Part shown: positions 1 through 5,566 of the stretch, in pieces
How the letters are laid out: every line of letters starts with the position of its first letter
How positions within the stretch are numbered: position 1 is the first letter of the stretch
NCBI GenBank assembly: GCA_026785965.1
Contig: JAJAYY010000014.1
Location: forward strand, 1 to 6,960
Reading direction: 5' to 3'
DNA length: 6,960 nucleotides
From: Sphingomonas bacterium
Lineage (GTDB): Bacteria; Pseudomonadota; Alphaproteobacteria; Sphingomonadales; Sphingomonadaceae
Made by a program: the position numbers and the translations under genes
The notes under the pieces: model-generated
The model's input: the letters and a program-made list of their open reading frames with translations, nothing else
Databases searched by the model: none
Told to the model about the DNA's origin: nothing

Positions 1-4
1 GAGC

Positions 5-997
5 ATGGCCGGGATGATGGACCAGAAGGTGATACCCCCCGGGTGGACCTACTCTCCTTCGACCGCCGCCCAGCGCCTGCCGATCGTCGCGATGGGCCTG
101 CTAGGTCTGCTGATATCGAGACATTTGACGGCCTATCAGTTGGGCCACATCGATTTCGCTTGGGAACCGTTCTTCGCCGGCTCCCTGGCCGATCCGAGGA
201 ATGGCACGGAGGAAATTATTACCTCCTATGTCTCGGAAGCCTGGCCGGTTCCCGACGCCGGTCTTGGAGCGGTCAGCTACATGCTCGAGATTCTGATGGC
301 CGTCATGGGCACTCGTGACCGGTGGCGCACGATGCCATGGATGGTGAGCTTCCTCGCCATCCTCGTAATCCCGCTGGGCGTCACCAGCATCTATTTCGTC
401 GTCATCCAGCCGGTCCTGCTCGGCACGTGGAGCACCCTGGCGCTGGGCGCTGCGCTCGCGATGCTCATCATGATCCCGTTCATGCTGGACGAGGTTATTG
501 CAATGTCCCAGTTCCTGATCTGGGCCAAGCGTCGGGGCAAGCCGTTCCTTCGCACCTTTTTCAAGGGTGACGCGGTCGAAAACGGTTTGGAGTATCAGAC
601 CGATACGCTGGCATCGCCGCGCGCGCTTCTCGGCGACGCGACGCGTGGCATATCCTTGCCCTGGACTTTGCTCGCCAGCATCGGCATCGGATTGTTCCTG
701 ATGTTGACGAGGGTGGTGCTCGGAACAGAGGGCTCGATTGCGAACACCCATCATGTGCTCGGCGCTCTGGTGATCACCGTGTCGGTCATCGCCACCGCCG
801 AGGTCGCTCGCGCTCTTCGGCTCATCAATCTTCCCTTGGCAGCGTGGCTGGTCATCGCGCCGTGGCTCGACCCCAACGCCAGCACGCTCGATGTGGCAGT
901 GAGCGTTGTCCTGGGGCTGGCCATTGCTGCCCTCAGCCTGCCGCGGGGGCGGCGGAGCGAGGAGCATTACGCCAGCTGGGATCCGTACGTGCTCTGA
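5..997 (+). CDS. VKOR-like/SPW-repeat fusion membrane protein lacking all cysteines
   Basis: A 330-residue integral membrane protein. Residues 11-170 resemble the vitamin K epoxide reductase (VKOR) family as fused to SPW repeats in proteobacteria: a PPGW...QRLPIV opening, a helix at about 25-44, WEPFF near 53, WRTMPW at 107-112, and helices at about 112-135 and 139-160. Residues 203-312 look like an SPW-type module: SLPW at 217-220, a THHVLGALVITV helix, AEVARALRLIN, then WLVIAPWL at 281-288. VKOR enzymes pass electrons through a CXXC pair in the fourth helix. Here that place reads GTWSTLALG (140-148), with Ser143 and Ala146 where I expect the two cysteines, and the whole protein has none. 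It may be a non-catalytic relative; no substrate can be named. The ATG at 5 is the first in frame, with ATGs at 14 and 17 as alternatives. The frame is open to the window edge, so the start is uncertain. Confidence 0.72.
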   Translation: MAGMMDQKVIPPGWTYSPSTAAQRLPIVAMGLLGLLISRHLTAYQLGHIDFAWEPFFAGSLADPRNGTEEIITSYVSEAWPVPDAGLGAVSYMLEILMAVMGTRDRWRTMPWMVSFLAILVIPLGVTSIYFVVIQPVLLGTWSTLALGAALAMLIMIPFMLDEVIAMSQFLIWAKRRGKPFLRTFFKGDAVENGLEYQTDTLASPRALLGDATRGISLPWTLLASIGIGLFLMLTRVVLGTEGSIANTHHVLGALVITVSVIATAEVARALRLINLPLAAWLVIAPWLDPNASTLDVAVSVVLGLAIAALSLPRGRRSEEHYASWDPYVL

Positions 998-1058
998 TCC
1001 CGCGTTGGGGAAGGCGGAATTGAGCAATGGGTCAACCAAACTCACAGGAGGTGAGAGC

Positions 1059-1418
1059 ATGTCCACGCCTGAGCAAGAATCAAAGGAGGAACTTCGGCGG
1101 CGCGCGCTGTCCCGGTGGGATAATGAGGGCGGTGCCACTGCGAAGGGTCCGCAAGCAGACTTATCAGCAGGCGAGGACCAATATGAACTCAGGGTCACCA
1201 AAGTCGAGTTTGCCGACCTTCATGCTCGGCTTATCGCGGTGGAGCACGTCGCCATTTCATTGCTGGTTACATCGACAGATAGGCAGATCGAGCTCGCCCG
1301 CGAAATGGCCGCGCTAATTTATCCGAGGCCGGGCAACACACCCCATCCCCTGTCAATCACCGCCGCGCATCACATAGATCAGTTGGTCGATCGCGCGTTG
1401 CGATTCCGCGACGCATAG
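1059..1418 (+). CDS. Small hypothetical protein, 119 residues
   Basis: I do not recognise this protein. The start is fixed by AGGAGGTGA at 1046-1054, a nearly ideal Shine-Dalgarno sequence 4 nt before the ATG; the frame is open further upstream but shows no comparable site there. The N-terminus is charged and probably helical (ESKEELRRRALSRW), followed by a Gly/Ala-rich linker to about residue 40. Residues 43-90 look helical and amphipathic, and the C-terminus (about 100-117) is another probable helix, HHIDQLVDRALRF. There is no signal peptide, membrane segment or cysteine, so it should be soluble and cytoplasmic. It starts 61 bp after the VKOR-like gene on the same strand, so co-transcription is possible. 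It ends 26 bp from the convergent end of the FTR1 gene. Its start context and defined length argue for a real gene. Confidence 0.7.
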   Translation: MSTPEQESKEELRRRALSRWDNEGGATAKGPQADLSAGEDQYELRVTKVEFADLHARLIAVEHVAISLLVTSTDRQIELAREMAALIYPRPGNTPHPLSITAAHHIDQLVDRALRFRDA

Positions 1419-1444
1419 GTCGAATGTCTCAAGTTTAGTCGCTG

Positions 1445-3439
1445 CTAATCTTCAATCCCGTAGCCACCGCCTTTTTCATAATTTGCCGCTCTCCTCCGGT
1501 TATACAAATATCCCGCGATAACCGCCGCGAGAGCGAGAAGCTGAGCCGTGATCGTTTCGACGGTCGGGAAAATCCCAAGCATGGATATGCGGGGGAAGTT
1601 CGCCACCGGCATGACATTGACAAGTCCGGCCTCCTGCAATCCGGCGATGCCCTTGCCTGCCAGGACCAATGTCAGGATCGCGACCAGCACCGAACTGTAT
1701 GCGAAGAACTGGCCGAACGGCAGTTTCTGGCTGTAGCGAAGCATGAACCATGCAATGATCGCGAGAACCGCCGTCCCCGCCGCCGCGCCGCCGAGGATCA
1801 GGCCGCCGTTGCCCTCGGTCCACAGCGCGATGTAGAACAGGATGGTCTCGAATACCTCGCGGTAGACGACCAGAAACGCCAACCCGAACAGGAACCAGGC
1901 GGAGCGGCGCGACAAGGCCGCGCTTAGCTTCTCACGGATATATTTCTGCCACTGACCGGCCTGCGATTTGCCATGCATCCAGATGCCCACCGACAACAAC
2001 ATCACGGCGGCGAAGAGCGAGCCGAAGCCTTCGGTCAACTCGCGGCTCGCTCCACTGATCCCGATCGCATAGGTTGCCACTGCCCAGCTTGCCGCTCCGC
2101 CGGCCAGTGCTGCGATCCACCCACCGTGGACATAGACCAGCGCATCCTCGCGTTTGGCCTTGCGCAGGAAGGCGATCATCGCGACCACGATCAGCAGCGC
2201 CTCCAGGCCCTCGCGAAGCAGGATCGCGAAGGCGCCGACGAAGGTCGAAGCATCGCTTGCCCGATCAGGCGACAATGCTGTCTCCGCGTCGGCAAACAGG
2301 GAGTCCAGCGCTTCCACCCGCTCGCGGACCTCGCTGACCGGACGCCCTTTATCGATCGCCGAGCGAAGCTTGCCCATCGCTCCCTCGATGCGGGCCATCA
2401 GCGCCGCGTCGCGCGCGCTCAGCACAGCTTCGACCGGCTCAAAGCCGTCAAGGTAGGCGGACAGCGCAAGCTTTTCCGCACTGATCCGGTCGCCAGCTTC
2501 ATACGCACGCAGGCTTTCGGCGAGTTTCGTGCGCGTGACCGTCAGCGCGCCCGCGTCGGTCTTGAGCACGGCATCGGGATTGCGGCGAAGAAACGCTGTC
2601 AACGCGTCGGCATTGGCGGGTCCGACCTTGGCACTCAATGCGGCTGGGGTCAGTCCGGCCAGGGTCACCATATCGGGCACGAGCTTGCGGATCGCGGGAT
2701 CGCTCGACCACAGCCGCTCGCCCTTGATCGCCACCTCCTCGGAAAATGCAAAGCCGCCCACCGAAAATGCAAGTGCCCACCGGTCCTGGGCTGAAAATTC
2801 GGAGAAGGCGCGCATTGCAGTGCCGTCGAGACCCTGGCCGATCACCTGATAAAGCGCGAACAGACTCCGCTCGCGCGCTCGTTCCGCGTCGACGAACGCG
2901 ATCGGTCGGGGTTTGAGCCCAGCGGCGGCCGGACCCACACCGTCGCCGCTGGCGCCATGACAGCTCGCGCAATTTTCCTGATAGAGTGAAGCGCCTCTCG
3001 CCAGGTCGGGCGGAGACGTTGGCGCCAGCGGGACCGGATAGGTGGCCAGCAGATCGGCCGCTAACTCATGAGCAAGCGCCGCGACCATTACCGGGGACTT
3101 TTTCTCGGCGATATCGAGCTTAAGCTGCTCAGCCTTGTCGATGAGCGCCTTTCTGCGTGGCGCTTTGGGAAGTTGCCCGATCCGCGACCGCACCAAGGTC
3201 GAGAACTCGACCATCTCGGCATATTCCGCCGGACTTTTCACTTTCCCGTTCTGGACGGCGCCAGCGTAATCGACCGCCAGATAGTCGATCAAACGCCAGG
3301 CCGTCTGCACGTCTCCGGAATGGGCCGGCGCCGCATATGCCGGTACGGCAAGAATCAGCAGTAGCGCCTGAGCGAGGGCCAGGATCAAATTTCGTCGAGC
3401 GGCGCAGCGCCCCAGAATCTGTCGCACAATGGTGTTCAT
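1445..3439 (-). CDS. Cytochrome c-FTR1 fusion, iron permease
   Basis: A 664-residue inner-membrane iron transporter of the FTR1/EfeU (ILT) family with a periplasmic cytochrome c domain. Residues 1-37 form a signal peptide (arginines at 11, 15 and 16, a Leu/Ala-rich core, AYA before the likely cut near 36). The cytochrome c domain spans about 146-232, with haem motif C157-A-S-C160-H161 and Met209 in GTAMRAF as the likely distal ligand. Residues 235-395 are mostly helical and charged, including the DGFEPVEA stretch (331-338) that I recall from such fusions. The permease covers 398-645, about seven membrane helices, with both iron-binding REXXE motifs: R409-EGL-E413 and R527-EVF-E531. An SD-like GAGGG (3450-3446) lies 6 nt before the ATG. 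No EfeO, EfeB, FtrA/B/D or multicopper oxidase gene is adjacent, so the haem domain may take the electron from Fe(II). A lead-uptake role (PbrT-like, same superfamily) is an alternative. Confidence 0.92.
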   Translation of the reverse strand: MNTIVRQILGRCAARRNLILALAQALLLILAVPAYAAPAHSGDVQTAWRLIDYLAVDYAGAVQNGKVKSPAEYAEMVEFSTLVRSRIGQLPKAPRRKALIDKAEQLKLDIAEKKSPVMVAALAHELAADLLATYPVPLAPTSPPDLARGASLYQENCASCHGASGDGVGPAAAGLKPRPIAFVDAERARERSLFALYQVIGQGLDGTAMRAFSEFSAQDRWALAFSVGGFAFSEEVAIKGERLWSSDPAIRKLVPDMVTLAGLTPAALSAKVGPANADALTAFLRRNPDAVLKTDAGALTVTRTKLAESLRAYEAGDRISAEKLALSAYLDGFEPVEAVLSARDAALMARIEGAMGKLRSAIDKGRPVSEVRERVEALDSLFADAETALSPDRASDASTFVGAFAILLREGLEALLIVVAMIAFLRKAKREDALVYVHGGWIAALAGGAASWAVATYAIGISGASRELTEGFGSLFAAVMLLSVGIWMHGKSQAGQWQKYIREKLSAALSRRSAWFLFGLAFLVVYREVFETILFYIALWTEGNGGLILGGAAAGTAVLAIIAWFMLRYSQKLPFGQFFAYSSVLVAILTLVLAGKGIAGLQEAGLVNVMPVANFPRISMLGIFPTVETITAQLLALAAVIAGYLYNRRRAANYEKGGGYGIED

Positions 3440-3484
3440 TCACCGCCCTCTGCACCCTCTAGTTGCTAGAAGGTCAAGAGCTTT

Positions 3485-3499
3485 TGCGAATCATTCTCA
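3485..3499 (-). promoter_or_regulatory. Putative Fur box upstream of the FTR1 fusion gene
   Basis: On the minus strand the sequence reads TGAGAAT-G-ATTCGCA. It matches the classical 7-1-7 Fur consensus (TGATAAT-N-ATTATCA) at 11 of 14 arm positions, and its two arms are inverted repeats at 6 of 7 positions. It is centred about 53 nt before the ATG of the iron permease, a usual place for a repressor site. Fur with Fe(II) would shut the gene off when iron is plentiful. No clear sigma-70 pair is visible: TTGACC at 3477-3472 could be a -35 but lacks a good -10 at 16-18 nt. A short perfect palindrome, TCTAG-TTG-CTAGA (3458-3470), lies between this site and the ribosome binding site. The call rests on motif match and gene function only. 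Confidence 0.65.
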
Positions 3500-3590
3500 A
3501 TTTATGGGCACGTCTGGAGGACACGCAGCCGAACGCAGACGGGGTTCTCGAGGACTTGATGGCCAGGATGGCGGCGAAGCCTGCTTTCCT

Positions 3591-3696
3591 GAGTCAGTCA
3601 GTGCGGAATTTCACCGCGAATGGAGTCAGTGAGCACGGAATTCGGAGTCGCGCAGGCGCGTCCCTCGTGCCGCTGCCACCGGACAGTTGGAGTCAG
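3591..3696. repeat. Three degenerate GAGTCAG...CGGAA motif copies
   Basis: The region 3440-3730 has no convincing gene. Within it, GAGTCAGT is followed by a CGGAATTTC-like block at 3591-3612, again at 3623-3643 (GAGTCAGT...CGGAATTC), and more weakly from 3690 (GAGTCAG...CGGAA, block ending about 3710). The first two copies are 32 bp apart. The repeats lie just downstream of the tRNA-Lys 3' end. They could be remnants of a mobile-element end, operator-like direct repeats, or chance; nothing in the window decides. Confidence 0.35.
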
Positions 3697-3730
3697 CGTC
3701 ATCGGAACGCGACAAATAACGCCGGGAAAG

Positions 3731-3806
3731 TGGTGAGCCCTGCTGGGTTCGAACCAGCGACCTACTGATTAAAAGTCAGTTGCTCTACCGACTGAGCTAA
3801 GGGCCC
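3731..3806 (-). tRNA. tRNA-Lys (anticodon UUU)
   Basis: A complete 76-nt tRNA with an encoded CCA end. The acceptor stem GGGCCCT pairs with AGGGCTC (one G-U), the D arm is GCTC/GAGC, and the anticodon stem is ACTGA/TCAGT around the loop CTTTTAA. This puts TTT at positions 34-36 (3773-3771). The variable loop is AGGTC, the T stem GCTGG/CCAGC with loop TTCGAAC, then discriminator A and CCA at 3733-3731. It reads lysine codons AAA and, by wobble, AAG. It begins 15 nt after the folK stop codon on the same strand, so it may be released from a folK transcript by RNase P processing. No clear rho-independent terminator follows it. Confidence 0.97.
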
Positions 3807-3821
3807 TTTCCTGGCGCTCCC

Positions 3822-4313
3822 CTAACCGCGCGGGCTGCGCTTGCCAAGGCGCGCGGCGAGATGGCGCGGGGTCAGCGCGCCGATCATGGCCCAATCGGGT
3901 GCAATCGCCGTCAGCGGGCCGAGCACGAAGTCGCGGCTGGCGAGCCGGGGATGGGGAATCGTGAGCGTCCGCGATTCGAACCGACCATTGCTCCACGCGA
4001 TCAGGTCAAGGTCGAGCACTCGGCTCGCCCAGCGCTTGCCCGGGCGGCGCCCGAACGCACGTTCGATTGCCTTGACCGCGGCGAGCATCGCCAGCGGCTT
4101 GAGTGTGCTTTCGACCAGCGCGACCGCATTGGCGAACTCACGTCCGGCGCCGCCGATCGCCGGATTGAGCATGATCGGCGAGGCATCGAACAGCCGGAAC
4201 GCCGCGTCGAGTTCGGCCACCGCCGCCGCCACCACGCCGGTCGGGCGCCCGTGCCGGTGATGGCGCCGGTTCGATCCGATCGCGATCGCGTAGAGATAAG
4301 GGGTGATTGCCAA
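3822..4313 (-). CDS. folK: HPPK, hydroxymethyldihydropterin pyrophosphokinase
   Basis: FolK transfers pyrophosphate from ATP to 6-hydroxymethyl-7,8-dihydropterin, the step before dihydropteroate synthase in folate synthesis; it is cytoplasmic. The 163-residue length is normal for a single-domain enzyme. Visible family marks are AIAIGSN at 9-15 near the N-terminus, the signature R94-WASR-VLDLDLI with the two magnesium-binding aspartates at D101 and D103, and IPHPRLASRDFVLGPL at 119-134. The start is TTG at 4313. No ATG, GTG or other TTG occurs in frame between it and the conserved YAIAIGSN, and reading upstream through the neighbouring palindrome gives none either. No Shine-Dalgarno is visible before it. 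Translation is therefore probably weak, or the original start was displaced. Downstream lies tRNA-Lys after 15 bp; upstream is a divergent glycosylase gene. Confidence 0.93.
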   Translation of the reverse strand: MAITPYLYAIAIGSNRRHHRHGRPTGVVAAAVAELDAAFRLFDASPIMLNPAIGGAGREFANAVALVESTLKPLAMLAAVKAIERAFGRRPGKRWASRVLDLDLIAWSNGRFESRTLTIPHPRLASRDFVLGPLTAIAPDWAMIGALTPRHLAARLGKRSPRG

Positions 4314-4319
4314 AAAAGT

Positions 4320-4401
4320 CCGTTCGTCCTGAGCTTGTAGAAGGGCGATAGCGCAGCGCCCTGCAAAAAGAACGCCCTTCGACTTCGCCCAGGACGAACG
4401 G
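4320..4401. repeat. REP-like palindrome, CCGTTCGTCCTG family
   Basis: An imperfect long palindrome. The outer arms CCGTTCGTCCTG (4320-4331) and CAGGACGAACGG (4390-4401) are perfect 12-bp inverted repeats. Inner arms GAAGGGCG (4340-4347) and CGCCCTTC (4373-4380) pair over 8 bp, separated from the outer stem by an asymmetric internal bulge (4332-4339 against 4381-4389). A smaller hairpin is possible in the apical loop (GCAG...CTGC). I recall close copies of this sequence as dispersed intergenic repeats in sphingomonad genomes; only this copy is in the window. It fills 82 of the 99 bp between the divergent folK and glycosylase starts, so it cannot be a shared terminator. Confidence 0.85.
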
Positions 4402-4412
4402 TAGGGAGGAGC

Positions 4413-5078
4413 ATGCAGTCCCCCGCCGACCTATCCCCGATCCCGCACGCCGAGGCGCCGCGCGACTGCCCGTTGTGCCCGCGGTTGGTCGCACTGCGAG
4501 CATCATGTAGAGCGGAGCATCCCGACTGGTGGAATGCGCCGGTGCCGGCGTTCGGGGATCCGCAGGCGTGGCTGGCGATCATCGGCCTCGCACCGGGCAA
4601 GCACGGCGCCAACCGCACCGGGCGGCCGTTCACCGGCGATTATGCCGGCGATTTGCTCTACGCGACCCTCGATAAATTCGGTTTGAGTTCAGGGATTTAC
4701 GCGCAACATCGAAACGATGGGCTGAAGCTCACCGGCGCGATCATCCTCAACGCGGTCAAATGCTTGCCTCCGCAGAACAAGACGCTGCCAATCGAGGAAA
4801 CCAACTGCCGCCCATATCTGATGGAAGCGATCGTTAGAGTGCCTACTCTCACCACCTTCATCGCGCTCGGCAAGGTCGCCCACGACAGCCTCTGCCGAAG
4901 CTTCGGCGTGCCCCTGGCCAAGGCCAAATTCGCCCATGGCGCGGAGCACCGATTGCCGAACGGGATGACGCTGATCGATAGCTACCACTGCTCCCGCTAC
5001 AATCAGAACACGCGAAGGTTGGACGCGGCGATGTTCGAGGCAGTTTTCGCTCAAGCGATAGAACTTCGCCGTGACTGA
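4413..5078 (+). CDS. Uracil-DNA glycosylase, family 5-like, iron-sulfur type
   Basis: A base excision repair enzyme expected to cut uracil, and perhaps other deaminated bases, from DNA. Motif 1 is IIGLAPGKHGANRTGRPFTGD (56-76), typical of the UDGb/family 5 group. The second catalytic-pocket motif is DSYHCSRYNQNT (189-200), with the conserved His192. Four cysteines fit a [4Fe-4S] site: C19 and C22 (CPLC), C117 (NAVKC) and C132. In the family 5 members I recall, the residue after the motif 2 histidine is usually Pro; here it is Cys193. The 221-residue length is normal. GGAGG (4405-4409) lies 3 nt before the ATG and directly abuts the palindrome. The gene overlaps the next acetyltransferase gene by 8 bp, so the two are probably one transcription unit. 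Family 4 is the alternative assignment. Confidence 0.88.
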   Translation: MQSPADLSPIPHAEAPRDCPLCPRLVALRASCRAEHPDWWNAPVPAFGDPQAWLAIIGLAPGKHGANRTGRPFTGDYAGDLLYATLDKFGLSSGIYAQHRNDGLKLTGAIILNAVKCLPPQNKTLPIEETNCRPYLMEAIVRVPTLTTFIALGKVAHDSLCRSFGVPLAKAKFAHGAEHRLPNGMTLIDSYHCSRYNQNTRRLDAAMFEAVFAQAIELRRD

Positions 5079-5565
5079 CGAAATCCGCACCGAACGCCTG
5101 CTGCTCCGTCGCGCCCGGCACGAAGATGCAACGGCAATGCACGCGATCATGAGCGATCCCACGGTGATGCGTTACTGGTCGTCGCTATCGCACACCAGTT
5201 TGGCCGAGACCGAGCGCTGGATGGCATCGATGGTGGCACTGGATCCGGCGGCGAGCGACGACTTCATCGTCACCTATCAGGGTCGGCTGATTGGCAAGCT
5301 TGGCACTTACGCCTTGCCCGAAATCGGATACCTCATTGCGCGAGACCAGTGGGGGCAGGGGTTCGCCAGCGAAGCGCTCGGTGCGTTCATCGCTCGCCGC
5401 CGAACCCTCGGCTCGACCGAGCTCACCGCCGACGTCGACCCGCGCAACACAGCCTCGCTGCGCTTGATCGAACGACACGGCTTTATCGAGACCGGACGCG
5501 CGACAGGCACGTGGCTGATCGGCGACGAGCTGTGCGACAGCGTTTATTTGAAGCTCACGTTGTAG
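5071..5565 (+). CDS. GNAT family N-acetyltransferase (RimJ/RimL-like)
   Basis: A 164-residue acetyl-CoA-dependent acetyltransferase of the RimJ/RimL-type GNAT group. The opening IRTERLLLRRARHEDA (5-20) is the usual first strand and helix. The acetyl-CoA pyrophosphate loop is R91-DQWGQG-FA, fitting the R/Q-x-x-G-x-G/A motif. NTASLRLIERHGF (126-138) is the conserved C-terminal signature. The substrate could be a protein N-terminus or a small amine; the sequence does not say. GTG at 5071 is chosen because it restores the full conserved N-terminus. It lies inside the glycosylase gene, whose TGA ends at 5078, so translational coupling is likely. No strong Shine-Dalgarno precedes it. The stop ends one base before the convergent stop of aguB. 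Confidence 0.88.
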   Translation: MTDEIRTERLLLRRARHEDATAMHAIMSDPTVMRYWSSLSHTSLAETERWMASMVALDPAASDDFIVTYQGRLIGKLGTYALPEIGYLIARDQWGQGFASEALGAFIARRRTLGSTELTADVDPRNTASLRLIERHGFIETGRATGTWLIGDELCDSVYLKLTL

Positions 5566-5566
5566 T

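Noticed and set aside
101..1201. Minus-strand open frame of 366 codons opposite the VKOR-like gene
   Set aside because: It spans two plus-strand genes and a gap, with a polar, repeat-like composition (many His, Arg, Asp) and no recognisable domain.
1419..1444. Shared terminator between the convergent small gene and FTR1 gene
   Set aside because: Only a weak 5-bp GCGAC/GTCGC pairing with a long loop is present, and no T-run.
1973..2794. Plus-strand open frame of 273 codons opposite the FTR1 fusion
   Set aside because: Arg/His/Gln-rich low-information translation antisense to a clearly conserved gene.
3463..3768. Plus-strand open frame of 101 codons in the gap before the tRNA
   Set aside because: It starts with TTG without a ribosome binding site, crosses the Fur box side of the gap, and runs through most of the tRNA in antisense; its AGFEPATY ending is the usual false translation of an antisense tRNA.
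4320..4401. Palindrome as a bidirectional terminator
   Set aside because: Both neighbouring genes read away from it, so no known transcript would end there.
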